Origin: Pseudoxanthomonas sp. CF385
GTDB taxonomy: Bacteria; Pseudomonadota; Gammaproteobacteria; Xanthomonadales; Xanthomonadaceae
Length of the DNA stretch: 64,000 bases
NCBI RefSeq assembly: GCF_900104255.1
Contig: NZ_FNKZ01000001.1
Location: forward strand, 1,394,001-1,458,000
Direction of reading: 5' to 3'
In this document: piece by piece, positions 1-11,042 of the stretch
How the letters are laid out: each line of letters begins with the position of its first letter
Numbering within the stretch: position 1 is the stretch's first letter
Notes under the pieces: model-generated
The model's input: the letters and a program-made list of their open reading frames with translations, nothing else
Told to the model about the DNA's origin: nothing
The model's database searches: none
Position numbers and translations under genes: made by a program

Positions 1-2
1 CG

Positions 3-1118
3 AAGTTCGAGTACTCCAACTTCGCCTCGATGGTGCTTTCGTATGCGGTTGCGCGCCGCGCGGGCACGGACATGGAGACGTTGCTGAAACAGAAGCTGTT
101 CGCGCCGCTGGGCATGCGCAACGCCTACGTCAACACCGCCCCCGCGGGCGTGCGTGCGGCCGCGGGCCATACGCCGAATGCGCGTGCGACGTCGGCCTGG
201 CATTTCCACACCAACCTGGCCGGGGTCGGCGGGGTGCACGCCACGCTCGACGACATGGTGCGTTACTTGCAGGGCCAGTTGGGAGCCGAATCCACGCCGA
301 TCTCGGCCGCATTGCAGCAGTCGCAGCAGAAGGTGTCGGACACGCCGCCGATGGCGATGAACTGGATGCTGATGCCCGTCGCCGGACGCACGGTGCACGT
401 GCACGAAGGCGGCACGGGCGGCTTTTCGTCGTTCGTGTCGTTCGACAGGGACAAGCAGCGCGGCGTCGTGATCCTGTCCGACACCACCTGGAACTCGATC
501 GGCAGCCTGGGCTCGCTGGGCCTGCATCTGGTCGACGCCAGTTTCCCGCTCGGCACGCCGCGGCGCGAAGCCACGCCGGACGGCGCGTTGCTCGACGCGC
601 TCGCCGGCGAATACGAACTCGCCGGCGGCATGAAGATGACCCTCCGCCGCAAGGGCGATGCGCTGGAGATCCAGGCGGCCGGGCAGGGCGCATACGCGAT
701 GGGCTACGACAGTGCGGGGGATTTTTATCCGCGCGAATTCGATGCGGTGCTGCGGCCGCAGCGCACCGCGGCGGGACAGTCGTTCACGTGGATGCAGATG
801 GGTGGCGTGCTGCCTGCCAAGCGGATCGACGCTGCCGCGTCGAAACCCGTGTTGAAGATCGATGCGGCCACGCTGCGCGAGTACGAAGGTGAGTACCCGC
901 TGGTGCCCGCGTTCGCGCTGACCGTGAAAGCGCAGGGCGAGACGCTGACCATCCAGGGCACGGGCCAGCCGGCACTGCCGGTGCAGGCCGTGGAACGCGA
1001 TGTCTTCGTCATGGATGCCGTCGGCGCGGAAATCCGCTTCGAGCGCGATGCGGCCGGCAAGGTCGTCGCGCTGACGCTGAAGCAGGCCGGCCAGCAACTG
1101 CGCGGCGCCAGGAAGTAA
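3..1118 (+). CDS. Serine hydrolase of the beta-lactamase (class C)/esterase family, 5' end outside window
   Basis: The frame is open from the first bases, so the start and the SxxK nucleophile motif lie upstream of the window. The first visible residues include the YSN motif (bases 12-20), the second catalytic box of the serine beta-lactamase/DD-peptidase fold. A His-Glu-Gly-Gly segment near base 402 fits the third box (KTG or HxG-like). After about residue 190 of the visible part the protein continues as a beta-rich C-terminal extension, as in many secreted beta-lactamase-related hydrolases. It is probably a periplasmic peptidase or esterase rather than a resistance enzyme. It ends 2 nt before the histidine kinase gene, suggesting one transcript. 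Confidence 0.85.
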   Translation, partial: KFEYSNFASMVLSYAVARRAGTDMETLLKQKLFAPLGMRNAYVNTAPAGVRAAAGHTPNARATSAWHFHTNLAGVGGVHATLDDMVRYLQGQLGAESTPISAALQQSQQKVSDTPPMAMNWMLMPVAGRTVHVHEGGTGGFSSFVSFDRDKQRGVVILSDTTWNSIGSLGSLGLHLVDASFPLGTPRREATPDGALLDALAGEYELAGGMKMTLRRKGDALEIQAAGQGAYAMGYDSAGDFYPREFDAVLRPQRTAAGQSFTWMQMGGVLPAKRIDAAASKPVLKIDAATLREYEGEYPLVPAFALTVKAQGETLTIQGTGQPALPVQAVERDVFVMDAVGAEIRFERDAAGKVVALTLKQAGQQLRGARK

Positions 1119-1120
1119 GC

Positions 1121-2338
1121 ATGGAGCGCACCTACGCACTGCGTCAGAAGTTGCCCGCGGAAGTGCTCGTGGGCGGCGATGCGATATGGAGCCGGTACCG
1201 CCAGTACCCCGTATTCGGCCTGCGCTGGCTGGTCGGTCGCAGCCTGTTGTTCTGCAGCGTGATCGCGGTGGTCGCCGCCTTCATCGGCGCCGGCAGCGGT
1301 GTGGCGGTGCATGACCTCGGCGTCGCGATCAAGGTCGCGATCACGCAGTTCGTCGTCTTCAGTCTCATGGCCACGCTGGGTCCTGCGTTGGCGACCGCGG
1401 TGCGGCACCGTGCGTGGCCGATGGCAAGGGAGCGCAAGGCCGTGGTGATCGCCGTGCTGGTCGGCATGGTGCTCAGCTTCTTCATCGACCGCGTGGGATC
1501 GTCCTACATCGAGCAGTTGATCAAACCGGGCCTGGAAGCCGCGGGATTGAACATGACGCCCCCGACACCGGCACCGCTGGTGAAGGCGATCGGTCTGGCG
1601 ATCAACGTCGCTGCCTTGGTCGTGATCTACGGTCTGTTCGGCGGTGGGCTGGCGCTGCGGGCGTACTTCAGCGAACACCGGCGCTGGGACGAGCACCACC
1701 ACGTGCGCGAACTCAGTGCGCTGGAAGGTCGTGTGCACGAAGCCGACCTGCGCCTGGGCGTGCTGCAGGCGCAGGTGGAGCCGCATTTCCTGTTCAACAC
1801 GCTGGCGTCCGTGCGGGCGCTGGTGCGGCAGGATCCCGCACAAGCCGAAGCCACCCTGGATGCGCTGGTCGATTTCCTTCGCGCCACCATTCCGAAACTG
1901 CGCGACGACCGCGGCCTGCATGCCACGCTCGGGCAGCAGCTCGACCTCTGCAGCAGCTACCTCGCGCTGATGCAGGTGCGCATGGGCGGGCGGCTGACGT
2001 ACACCGTGCGCGCCGACACGGCGCTGCGTGCGTCGCCGTTCCCGCCGTCGCTGCTGATCACCCTGGCGGAAAACGCGATCAAGCACGGCATCGAACCCAG
2101 GCCCGGCCCCGGCCGCATCGACATCGAAGCGGTCCGCGAGGACGGCATGCTGCGCGTGCAGGTGCGTGACGACGGCGCCGGCCTGCAACCCGGCCTGAGC
2201 AGCGGCGTCGGCCTGGCGAACGTGCGTGAACAACTGTCGGCGCGGTACGGCACGCGTGCCGCGTTCGCCTTGACGCCAGCAGTCGACGGTCGCGGTGTTT
2301 GCGCGGAGATCCGCGTGCCGCTAGGGTCGCCGGCATGA
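1121..2338 (+). CDS. Sensor histidine kinase, LytS/YpdA (His_kinase) type
   Basis: A 405-residue membrane kinase. Residues about 40-180 contain four hydrophobic segments. The dimerisation/phosphoacceptor region carries the family signature around His222 (PHFLFNTL), and the ATPase domain has an N-box near residue 315 (LAENAIKHG) and a Gly-rich GVGLANV segment. This is the compact kinase class paired with LytTR regulators. The start ATG follows the hydrolase stop by 2 nt. Its stop overlaps the regulator start in an ATGA arrangement, so the pair is translationally coupled. The stimulus is unknown; a cell-envelope signal is a reasonable inference from the family and the upstream hydrolase. Confidence 0.93.
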   Translation: MERTYALRQKLPAEVLVGGDAIWSRYRQYPVFGLRWLVGRSLLFCSVIAVVAAFIGAGSGVAVHDLGVAIKVAITQFVVFSLMATLGPALATAVRHRAWPMARERKAVVIAVLVGMVLSFFIDRVGSSYIEQLIKPGLEAAGLNMTPPTPAPLVKAIGLAINVAALVVIYGLFGGGLALRAYFSEHRRWDEHHHVRELSALEGRVHEADLRLGVLQAQVEPHFLFNTLASVRALVRQDPAQAEATLDALVDFLRATIPKLRDDRGLHATLGQQLDLCSSYLALMQVRMGGRLTYTVRADTALRASPFPPSLLITLAENAIKHGIEPRPGPGRIDIEAVREDGMLRVQVRDDGAGLQPGLSSGVGLANVREQLSARYGTRAAFALTPAVDGRGVCAEIRVPLGSPA

Positions 2339-3096
2339 ATGCCGTCACCACCCTGATCGCCGAGGACGAAGCGCCGCAGCGGCGCGCGTTGCAGCAGCAG
2401 CTGCGCGCCGCCTGGCCTGAGCTCGATATCGTCGCCGTCTGCGAAGACGGGCTCGCCGCACTGGATGCGGTCGCCCGGCACCGGCCGCAGGTCGCCTTTC
2501 TCGATATCCGCATGCCGGGCGTCAATGGCCTGGACGTCGCCCGGCAGGTGGTCGCCCACGGCGGGCTGGTCGTGTTCACCACCGCCTACGAGGACTACGC
2601 CATCCGCGCGTTCGAGGCGGGCGCGGCGGACTACCTGCTCAAACCGGTGCAGGACGCACGCCTGATGCAGGCGGTGGAACGCGTGCAGGCGCGCCTGGCG
2701 GACGCGCGTGCGCCGGACATGCGCGCGCTGATCGACGACCTGGAAGCGCGCCTGCGGCCGCAGGGCGATCGCCTGATCCGCTGGATCACCGCCAGCGTCG
2801 GCGACAGCGTGCGCATGATCGCGGTCGACGACGTGCTGTTCTTCCAGGCGCAGGACAAGTACGTGCGCGTGGTGACCGCCGATGACGAAGCGATCATCCG
2901 CATGCCGTTGAAGGAACTGCTCGGTGGCCTGGACCCCGACGTGTTCTGGCAGGTGCACCGCGGCGTGCTGGTCCGCGTGCAGGCCATCGACCGCGTGCGC
3001 AAGGACGACCTCGGCCGTCACCACCTCAGCGTCAAGGGCCGCAGCGACGTGCTGCCCGTCAGTGGCGCGTTCCAGCAGCGCTTCCGCGGAATGTAA
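2335..3096 (+). CDS. Response regulator with LytTR DNA-binding domain
   Basis: 253 residues. The receiver domain has the acidic pair near residue 10, the phosphoacceptor Asp57 (FLDIRMPG), Thr83 and Lys103 (LLKP). Residues about 150-250 form a LytTR domain (DDVLFFQAQDKYV and the VHRG segment). LytTR proteins bind direct repeats upstream of target genes. The chosen ATG overlaps the kinase stop (ATGA), which is preferred over an in-frame start 12 codons upstream. AgrA, AlgR and YpdB belong to the same class; the target here cannot be read from the sequence. Confidence 0.93.
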   Translation: MNAVTTLIAEDEAPQRRALQQQLRAAWPELDIVAVCEDGLAALDAVARHRPQVAFLDIRMPGVNGLDVARQVVAHGGLVVFTTAYEDYAIRAFEAGAADYLLKPVQDARLMQAVERVQARLADARAPDMRALIDDLEARLRPQGDRLIRWITASVGDSVRMIAVDDVLFFQAQDKYVRVVTADDEAIIRMPLKELLGGLDPDVFWQVHRGVLVRVQAIDRVRKDDLGRHHLSVKGRSDVLPVSGAFQQRFRGM

Positions 3097-3099
3097 GCC

Positions 3100-3597
3100 T
3101 CAGCCGAACAGATCGTTCGCGCGCGGCAACGCGCCTTCGAGTTCCAGGAGGAACTGCTTTGTCGGCAGGCCGCCACCGAATCCGGTGAGCGCGCCATCGG
3201 CCCCGATCACGCGATGGCAGGGCAGCACGATGGGCAGCGGGTTGCGCCCGTTCGCCGCGCCCACTGCGCGCATCGCCGTGGGTTTGCCGACCCGTTGCGC
3301 GAGCTGCGCGTAGCTGATCGTTTCGCCGTAACCGATGCCGGCCAGCGTCAGCCACACGGTGCGCTGGAAGTCCGTGCCGCGCGGTGCCAGCGGCAGGTCG
3401 AAATCGCGCCGCTTCTCCGCGAAGTAGTCGTCCAGCTGCCGTGCCGCCAGATCGAGCACGCGATGGTCGCCCGACACCCATCCCTCGCGGTCCGCCGGGT
3501 GCCGGTTGCGCGGGAACTCGATCGCATGCAGGCCGTCGTCGGTGGCGGCGAGCGTCAGCGTGCCTACGGGGCTGTCGAGGTGGCGGAACAGGATCAT
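3100..3597 (-). CDS. ogt: Methylated-DNA--[protein]-cysteine S-methyltransferase
   Basis: 165 residues, the usual length of an Ogt. The C-terminal half has the active-site motif PCHRVIG and the preceding helix-turn-helix ([32 protein letters not shown] is the family block, seen here in pieces). The enzyme irreversibly removes methyl or alkyl groups from O6-guanine onto its active cysteine. It lies downstream of the ada-alkA fusion on the same strand, separated by about 100 bp that hold a REP palindrome. The two form an alkylation-damage repair pair. The start is the ATG that gives the family N-terminus ([12 protein letters not shown]). Confidence 0.95.
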   Translation of the reverse strand: MILFRHLDSPVGTLTLAATDDGLHAIEFPRNRHPADREGWVSGDHRVLDLAARQLDDYFAEKRRDFDLPLAPRGTDFQRTVWLTLAGIGYGETISYAQLAQRVGKPTAMRAVGAANGRNPLPIVLPCHRVIGADGALTGFGGGLPTKQFLLELEGALPRANDLFG

Positions 3598-3645
3598 GGT
3601 GGGGGCAGGATAGGGGAAATGACGGTAAAGACGTGCGAGGTGTTT

Positions 3646-3719
3646 GCTGTGGGAGCGACGTAAGTCGCGAAGGGCCACCGGTAAAGCCTCATCGCGACTT
3701 ACGTCGCTCCTACAACAGC
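3646..3719. repeat. REP-like inverted repeat between ada-alkA and ogt
   Basis: Two arms (3646-3670 and 3692-3719) match each other in inverted orientation around a 21-bp centre; both contain GGAGCGACGTAAGTCGCGA. The form (GTAGGAGCGACG...) resembles dispersed repetitive extragenic palindromes of Xanthomonadaceae, though I know the family only from memory. The right arm runs into the end of the ada-alkA gene and supplies its TAA stop (3699-3701). It could act as an mRNA-stabilising or attenuating hairpin between the two repair genes. Confidence 0.75.
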
Positions 3720-5198
3720 AGACGCTTTGGGCGCCGCCATACTGCCCTTCCACACATGGATCACCGCATAGGCGCGCCACGGCCGCCACGCTTCGGCGCG
3801 TGCGGTCAGCGCTTTCGCAGTCATGCGCACGCCATCGGTGGGCACGGCTTTCTGCAGCACCAGGTCGTCGGCCGGAAACGCATCCGGGTGGCCGAGTGCG
3901 CGCAAGGCCATGTAGTGCGCCGTCCACGGGCCGATGCCGGGCAGGGCGACCCAGCGGGCGGTGAAATCCTCCAGCGTTCGCTCGGGCCGGAAATCCACGC
4001 GTCCTTCCAGCAAGGCGCGCGACAGCCCGCGGATCGTGTCGGCCCGCGCGCGCGTCAGGCCGATCTCCGTCAGGTCGACATCGGCCAACAGGTCGGGCGT
4101 GGGGAACAGATGCGTCAGTCCGTCGAACGGGATCGCCAGCGGCGTCCCGTGCCGCTGCGCCAACCGTGCGGTCAGCGTGCGCGCGGCGGCGACGCTGACC
4201 TGCTGGCCGATCACCGCGCGCACCGCGATCTCGAAACCGTCCCATCCGCTCGGCAGGCGCAGGCCGGGACGCGCGGCCAGCAAGGGCCGGAGACGCGGAT
4301 CGTCGCCGAGCGCAGCGGCAATGGCGGAAGGATCGGCATCCAGGTCGAACATGCGGCGCAGGCGGTTGACGATCCGCAGCAGGTCGGCGGGCGCGCCGCC
4401 GTGCAGTTCGAGCTTGAGCGCGTGCGCGGTGGCATCCCAGGCGCTGACCCGCAGCCAGCCGGGCGCGTCCGGCGTACCGATCACGCGCAGGTAGCTTCGC
4501 TCATCGACGGCTTCCACGCCCGGCAACGCACGGCCGCGCAGGAAGTCGAGCATCGCGCCGAAGTCGTACGGCGGCCGGTAGCCCAGGCGCAGCGTCATCA
4601 CGTCGCGGGCGACGGGCACTGCGCGTTTGCGCAGGTCGCGCGGGGCCATGCGGTATTCGTCGCGGAAGGCCGTGTTGAACCGGGTGAGGCTGCCGAAGCC
4701 GGCGGCCAGCGCGACCTGCGTGATCGGCAGCGCGGTCTCGGTCAGCAGCTGCTTGGCGAACAGCAGGCGGCGGGTGCCATGCACTTCACCGGGCGTGGCG
4801 CCGAGGCGATCGGTGAAGAGGCGGCGCAGCTGCCGCTCGCCCAATCCCACCCGGTCCGCAAGCTCGGCCAGCGGCGCGTCGACCAGCGCGCCCTGATCGA
4901 TCAGCTTCAATGCACGCGCCACCACTTCATCGCCGCGACGCCAGGTGCCGTCGCCGGGTGCGAGTTCCGGCCGGCAGCGCAGGCACGGACGGAAGCCCGC
5001 CGCTTCCGCGGCGGCGGCGTTCCGGTAATACACGATGTTCTGCGGTTTCGGTGCCGGCGCCGGGCACACCGGCCGGCAGTAGATGCGGGTGCTGGTGACC
5101 GCCGTGAAGAACAGGCCGTCGAAGCGCGCGTCGCGGCTCAGTCGCGCCTGTTCGCAGACATGGCGGTCGGGCAGGGCGGTGGCGTCGGGTGGGACCAT
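3699..5198 (-). CDS. Ada metal-binding/AraC-HTH/AlkA glycosylase fusion (DNA-3-methyladenine glycosylase)
   Basis: 499 residues in three parts. Residues about 10-80 are an Ada-type zinc domain with four Cys ligands (C41, C45, C72, C75); in Ada the first accepts a methyl group from DNA phosphotriesters. Residues about 90-190 are an AraC-type helix-turn-helix. The rest is an AlkA-like glycosylase with an HhH-GPD region (LPGIGPWTA) and the downstream catalytic-Asp segment (FPADD). The protein can plausibly sense methylation damage, activate transcription and excise N3-methyladenine. It lacks the O6-methyltransferase domain of Ada, which the separate ogt gene supplies. The last six codons lie in the REP palindrome. 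Confidence 0.93.
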   Translation of the reverse strand: MVPPDATALPDRHVCEQARLSRDARFDGLFFTAVTSTRIYCRPVCPAPAPKPQNIVYYRNAAAAEAAGFRPCLRCRPELAPGDGTWRRGDEVVARALKLIDQGALVDAPLAELADRVGLGERQLRRLFTDRLGATPGEVHGTRRLLFAKQLLTETALPITQVALAAGFGSLTRFNTAFRDEYRMAPRDLRKRAVPVARDVMTLRLGYRPPYDFGAMLDFLRGRALPGVEAVDERSYLRVIGTPDAPGWLRVSAWDATAHALKLELHGGAPADLLRIVNRLRRMFDLDADPSAIAAALGDDPRLRPLLAARPGLRLPSGWDGFEIAVRAVIGQQVSVAAARTLTARLAQRHGTPLAIPFDGLTHLFPTPDLLADVDLTEIGLTRARADTIRGLSRALLEGRVDFRPERTLEDFTARWVALPGIGPWTAHYMALRALGHPDAFPADDLVLQKAVPTDGVRMTAKALTARAEAWRPWRAYAVIHVWKGSMAAPKASAVVGAT

Positions 5199-5247
5199 GG
5201 ACGCAGGCTAGCACCGCGTTTCCGCATCGACTCACCGTTTCCGGACA

Positions 5248-6507
5248 TCAATGCGCGGGCGCTGCCCGCGGCGTGAGCACCGGCGCGAAGGTGTCCGCGG
5301 TACCGTCGCTGGGTGCGGGCGCGAGGTCCAGCAGGCGGGCCAGCAACGGATACACGTCGACGTTGTCGAACGCAGGCAGGGTCGTGCCGGCGCGGAAACT
5401 GGGGCCGGCGGCGATGAACACCGCACGCATCGACGGCAGGGCGTTGTCGTAGCCGTGCGAGCCGCGATTCAACCTGTCTTTCGGTGCACGGCGCAGCTGG
5501 TCCGCCGGCAGGCCGTTCCAGCCTTCATCGAATTGGCAGACGATCGCCGGCACGCGCGGATGCGTGCCGTAGTGCCAGCGTGCGGGCAGCTCCTGCTTGC
5601 GCCAGCAGGCGTAGTGTTCGTGGCGCCCGAGCAGCCGTCGCTCGGTGTCGCCCGTATGGCCGGGACGCGGGTTGAAGCCGATCACCTGGCCGGTGCTGAC
5701 GGCTTCGGCCTGTTCGATCGTGGCCATGTCCTCCAGCGCGATGTACTGGTCGGGCCGCACCGGCGCCATGCCGTGGTCGGAGACCACCACCACGTCGGTG
5801 GTGCCGCGCAGGCCGTGCGTTTCCAGCGCCTGCACGATGCGGCCCACCGCGGCGTCGACTTCGCGGATCGCCGCTAGCGTCTCGGGCGCGTCCGGACCCT
5901 TCTCGTGGCCGACGTTGTCGACGCGTTCGAAATACAGCGCGGCCAGACGCGGGCGGGTGGCCACCGGTTCGGTCATCCAGCCTGCGACCTGGTCGGCGCG
6001 CTCGGTGGCGCTGATCTCCGGCGAGTACGGCACCCAGCGGGTCGGCCGGCGGCCCTCGATGGGGGCGGCGCTGCCTGGCCAGGCCCAGATCGCGGTGCGC
6101 AGGCCGGCCTTTTCGGCGGTGTTCCAGATCGGCTCGCCCTGCCACCAGCGCGCATCGGCACCTGCGGCCTTGTCGGCCACCTTGAAGCCGCCGACGGCCT
6201 CGTCGCGCATGCTGTTGTGGATGATGCCGTGGCGGTCGGGACGCAGCCCGGTCACCAGGGTGAAGTGGTTGGGGAACGTCAGCACCGGGTAGGACGGATT
6301 CATCCACGCCGCATGCGTACCGGCGGCGGCGAGGGCATCGAGGTGGGGCGTGTCGCCTTGTCCGAGGGCGCTGGCGGGCAGGCCGTCGATGGAGATCAGC
6401 ACGACGCTGCGCGGTTCGGAGGCGGTGGGGGCAGTGGGGGTGGTGGTGCAGCCGGCCGTCCAGAGCAGGGCGGCCAGCACGGTCACCCTGACCAATGGCA
6501 GGCGCAT
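5248..6507 (-). CDS. Lipoprotein nucleotide pyrophosphatase/phosphodiesterase (alkaline phosphatase superfamily)
   Basis: 419 residues. The N-terminus is a lipoprotein signal with lipobox TAGC and lipidated Cys20. Metal and nucleophile motifs match the NPP family: Asp41 (SIDGLP), Thr77 with Asn80 (LTFPNHFTLVTG), the DHGM motif in the middle, and a late HGYDN His. It should hydrolyse nucleotide or phosphodiester substrates at the periplasmic face of a membrane. The start was set at the ATG giving the clean signal peptide; upstream in-frame sequence has no signal-like character. The neighbouring 6565 gene is divergent. Confidence 0.9.
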   Translation of the reverse strand: MRLPLVRVTVLAALLWTAGCTTTPTAPTASEPRSVVLISIDGLPASALGQGDTPHLDALAAAGTHAAWMNPSYPVLTFPNHFTLVTGLRPDRHGIIHNSMRDEAVGGFKVADKAAGADARWWQGEPIWNTAEKAGLRTAIWAWPGSAAPIEGRRPTRWVPYSPEISATERADQVAGWMTEPVATRPRLAALYFERVDNVGHEKGPDAPETLAAIREVDAAVGRIVQALETHGLRGTTDVVVVSDHGMAPVRPDQYIALEDMATIEQAEAVSTGQVIGFNPRPGHTGDTERRLLGRHEHYACWRKQELPARWHYGTHPRVPAIVCQFDEGWNGLPADQLRRAPKDRLNRGSHGYDNALPSMRAVFIAAGPSFRAGTTLPAFDNVDVYPLLARLLDLAPAPSDGTADTFAPVLTPRAAPAH

Positions 6508-6564
6508 GCGGTACGGGGAAAAGCTGGAATCGGCCACAGCTTGGCAGACTCCGGGACATTCCGC

Positions 6565-7086
6565 ATGACAATGCTCGCTCGCCTTTCGTCCGCCGCCCTC
6601 CTGGCCCTGGCCAGCGGGGGTGTCCTGGCCGCGCCGCCCGAGGCCGCGCGGCAGGCCGAATGCGCGGTCTGGCAGCGCGAACTGAGTTTCGCGCAGTCGG
6701 TGGCCGACCATGACGCCGCGGCGTTCGCCGAGCACCTTCATCCGGACGCCGCCTTCGGCGTGAGCCAGAAACCCACCCGCGGCCGCGAGGCCATCACCCG
6801 CGAGTGGACGCCGCTGATCGACGGCACGGCCCTGAAGCTCAGCTGGTACCCGGCAGTGGTGACCTCGGGCGGCGACGGTCGCACGGCCTATTCCAGCGGT
6901 CCGGCGCTGTACGAGGACCCGAAGACCGGCGAGACGCGGATCGGCCGCTTCGGCTCGGTCTGGTATCGCACTGACGAGGGGGTCTGGCAGGTGCTGTTCG
7001 ACGATGGCATAGCGCCGCAGAAAGCGGACGCGGCCGCGGTGCAGCGCTTCCACGACGGGCGCAAGGCGCAATGCCCGGCGGCCTGA
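6565..7086 (+). CDS. Secreted SnoaL/NTF2-like (DUF4440-type) protein
   Basis: 173 residues with a signal peptide ending at Leu-Ala-Ala near residue 23. The mature part reads as an NTF2-like fold: a helix with HDAAAFAEHLHPDAAFG followed by strands and a WYRTDEGVWQVLFDDG ending. Such proteins are small binding or isomerase-like domains of unknown substrate. ATGs at 6565 and 6571 both fit. It is divergent from the phosphodiesterase lipoprotein with a short shared upstream region. Confidence 0.8.
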   Translation: MTMLARLSSAALLALASGGVLAAPPEAARQAECAVWQRELSFAQSVADHDAAAFAEHLHPDAAFGVSQKPTRGREAITREWTPLIDGTALKLSWYPAVVTSGGDGRTAYSSGPALYEDPKTGETRIGRFGSVWYRTDEGVWQVLFDDGIAPQKADAAAVQRFHDGRKAQCPAA

Positions 7087-7173
7087 GGTGGGGCTGAACC
7101 GGCGGGGCCGCGGCCGCGACGCCGGCGCCACCCGGCGCGTATTGTCTTCATCACGCCCGTCCGGAGCCCCGTC

Positions 7174-7506
7174 ATGAAGCCTCTTTCCCTGCTTGCCCTC
7201 ACCGCCTGCCTGATGGCCGGGGTCGCGCAGGCGCAGACGGCCGCGCCGCCGGCCGAGCCTGCCCCGGCAACCGCACCTGCCACCGATGCGGCGGTGCCTG
7301 CGTCCGAGAAGCCCAAGAACGACGACAAGCCGCGCCTGTCGGATGCCCACTGCATCCGGAACACCGGCAGCCGCGTCCGTCCGCGCGATGCGAAGACGCC
7401 CTGCAACGGCCAGCCCGGGCGTGCCTACACGCGGGACGATCTCGACCGCACCGGCCAGACCGGCCTGGCCGAAGCCCTGCGTACCCTGGACCCCTCGATC
7501 CGCTGA
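7174..7506 (+). CDS. Small secreted hypothetical protein
   Basis: 110 residues: a clear signal peptide (cleavage after AQAQ), an Ala/Pro-rich linker to about residue 42, then a basic domain with two cysteines around a CIRNTGSRVRP segment. Cys plus TGSR motifs recur in small periplasmic proteins of Xanthomonadaceae, but no function is known to me. The ATG follows an 87-bp gap from the upstream gene. Base use is like the neighbours. Confidence 0.65.
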   Translation: MKPLSLLALTACLMAGVAQAQTAAPPAEPAPATAPATDAAVPASEKPKNDDKPRLSDAHCIRNTGSRVRPRDAKTPCNGQPGRAYTRDDLDRTGQTGLAEALRTLDPSIR

Positions 7507-7551
7507 CGCGCCGGCCTCCCGGCTCCCGCACGTGGGCAGCAGGGGAACGCG

Positions 7552-8286
7552 TCAGCAATCCCCGGAACGTCCCGACGCGTAACGCAGCCCGCGCATGAGC
7601 TGCGCGATGAAGTGGGTGTCGGCGTAGATCGCGGCATCGTGGCCGAGCCCGGTGTACCAGCTGCGACCGCCTTCGACCTCATGGCACCAGGCGATCGGAT
7701 GGTCCGCGCCCATGGTGCCGCCTTCGTAGTCCCGCTCGTCGACCGTGGCGATCACGCGCACCCGTGCGCGCGGATTGGTGCGGTAGTTGTACAACTCGTC
7801 GGTGACGGGCCATCGCGCTCCCGCGGGGGTACCGGCGCGCTCCGGCTGCACGTGCGCGGACTGCAGGCCGGGCGGGTGGCTCTTGAAGTACGCGCCGACC
7901 AGATCGCCGTACCAGGGCCAGTCGTATTCGGTGTCCGCGGCGGCGTGCACGCCGATGAAGCCACCGCCCTTGCGCACGAAGTCTTCCAGCGCGGCCTGCT
8001 GCATCTCGTCCAGCACATCGCCCGTGGTGCTGGCGAACACCACGACGCGATAGCGCGCCAGGTTCTTCGCATTGAAGGCCTGCGCGTCTTCGGTGTGATC
8101 CGCGGCCATGCCTTCGTCGGCCACCAGTCGCTGCAGCGCCGACACCGCCACCGGAATCGCGTCATGGCGGAATCCGGCCGTCTTGGTGAAGACGAGCACG
8201 CGGTCGGGTGGGGCAGCCGGGGAAGGTGCGGCGACCAGCAGGCCGGCCAGCAGGAGCGCGCAGAAAGCGGGGCGGAAGGCGTTCAT
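7552..8286 (-). CDS. Secreted ThuA-domain protein
   Basis: 244 residues with a signal peptide (cleavage near residue 27). The ThuA (trehalose utilisation-like, glutamine amidotransferase-fold) domain is seen in [12 protein letters not shown], the [17 protein letters not shown] block, and the closing [21 protein letters not shown] segment. ThuA proteins are linked to sugar metabolism, but their exact reaction is usually unknown. It is divergent from urocanate hydratase, 107 bp away, with no metabolic link visible. Confidence 0.88.
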   Translation of the reverse strand: MNAFRPAFCALLLAGLLVAAPSPAAPPDRVLVFTKTAGFRHDAIPVAVSALQRLVADEGMAADHTEDAQAFNAKNLARYRVVVFASTTGDVLDEMQQAALEDFVRKGGGFIGVHAAADTEYDWPWYGDLVGAYFKSHPPGLQSAHVQPERAGTPAGARWPVTDELYNYRTNPRARVRVIATVDERDYEGGTMGADHPIAWCHEVEGGRSWYTGLGHDAAIYADTHFIAQLMRGLRYASGRSGDC

Positions 8287-8393
8287 GGCCCGATTCTGCC
8301 ACGCACGCCATCGCGCACTGCAGCATCGCCGTGGCTCGCGCGGGGCGGGGCCTCCCGCCGATAATGGGCGCATACCTGCATCTGGAACCTGTC

Positions 8394-10061
<1,668 letters not shown>

Positions 10062-10117
10062 TGGCGGCACGCCGGCAGGGGATCGGCGATCGCAAAGCGC
10101 AATTCAGGGGGAAACGC

Positions 10118-10825
10118 ATGCGGTGGATGGTGTCTCTTGTTTTCTTGTTGCCTGCGGCCCCGGCGGTCGCGGCGGATGCCCCGGCCTGCCCGCCGCTGGT
10201 GCGCGATGTGCCGGCCTATCCGGACGACCTGCGCCAGACCCAGGCACAGGGCAGCGTCCTGCTCGACCTGCGCGTGGACGCCTGCGGGCAGGTCATGGAC
10301 GCCGCTATCGCCCAGAGCAGCGGCCATGCCGCGTTCGATGCGGCCGCACTGAAGGCATCGCGTGGATGGGTGTTGGGCCGGGATGTCGCGTCGGGCGCCG
10401 TCGGCGGCCAGGTGCGCGTGCCGCTCGATTTCAAGCTGCCGCAGCGCCGTTCGTACGCCTACGTCGGCCATGACGACTGGCCCGCGACCCACCGGCGGCC
10501 GCGCTACGTGCTGGAAGGTCTGCCGGGGTATGCGGCGCCGACCGCCGTGCTCGACCGGTACGACCTGCAGCCCGAGGTCATGCTGACCCCGCCGTACCCG
10601 TACGTGCGCAACATGCTGTTCCGGCAGCGCGGCGCGGCGCCCCGGGAATACTGGTTGTTCATGTACCTGGGGGACCGCGCCACCGTCGCCGCCCGCTATC
10701 GCCTCGTCATGGAGAATGACGAACCCGTCGTGCGCGTGGCCTTCGTCTGCGAAGGCACCGAGAAACATTGCGCACGCGACCGCAGGCTGGTGATGAAGGG
10801 GTTGCCGTTCGCACGGGCCCGGTAG
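10118..10825 (+). CDS. TonB C-terminal domain (energy transducer-like) secreted protein
   Basis: 235 residues. A signal peptide (cleavage after AVAA near residue 19) precedes a TonB_C domain at about 30-115: YPDDLRQTQAQGSVLLDLRVDACGQV, then SSGHAAFDAAALKA. It lacks the cytoplasmic/membrane anchor and Pro-rich spacer of a working TonB, so it is a periplasmic TonB-domain protein and not an energising partner. The C-terminal 120 residues are not recognised. A ribosome binding site (AGGGGGAAA) precedes the ATG. A REPIN follows 25 bp after the stop. Confidence 0.75.
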   Translation: MRWMVSLVFLLPAAPAVAADAPACPPLVRDVPAYPDDLRQTQAQGSVLLDLRVDACGQVMDAAIAQSSGHAAFDAAALKASRGWVLGRDVASGAVGGQVRVPLDFKLPQRRSYAYVGHDDWPATHRRPRYVLEGLPGYAAPTAVLDRYDLQPEVMLTPPYPYVRNMLFRQRGAAPREYWLFMYLGDRATVAARYRLVMENDEPVVRVAFVCEGTEKHCARDRRLVMKGLPFARAR

Positions 10826-10850
10826 ATCGTTGTGCGCGAGGGTGCCGTCG

Positions 10851-10960
10851 CGTAGCCCGGGTAGAGCGAAGCGAAACCCGGGGCCTCTACCCTGCATGGC
10901 GCAGTGATGGACGGCAGCCCGAGTTCCCCGGGTTTCGCCGTTGGCTCTACCCGGGCTACG
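10851..10960. repeat. REPIN (two inverted REP sequences), upstream copy
   Basis: Arms 10851-10883 and 10926-10960 are inverted copies sharing CGTAGCCCGGGTAGAG and a CGAAACCCGGGG-type inner part, separated by a 42-bp unrelated centre. The second copy at 11584-11693 has the same arms and orientation. The two flank a REP-associated tyrosine transposase gene. Confidence 0.9.
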
Positions 10961-11042
10961 TGAATCTCCGGATTTTTTCCTCACTTCGGGTCGAGGTGTT
11001 CTCCGATGGGCGTCGCCTGGTTGGAGAGGGCAGCCTGTCCCC

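Noticed and set aside
7351..7377. Fourth ECF-type promoter (TGCATCC-N16-CGTC)
   Set aside because: It ends in CGTC rather than CGTA and lies inside a coding region in the wrong place to drive a gene.
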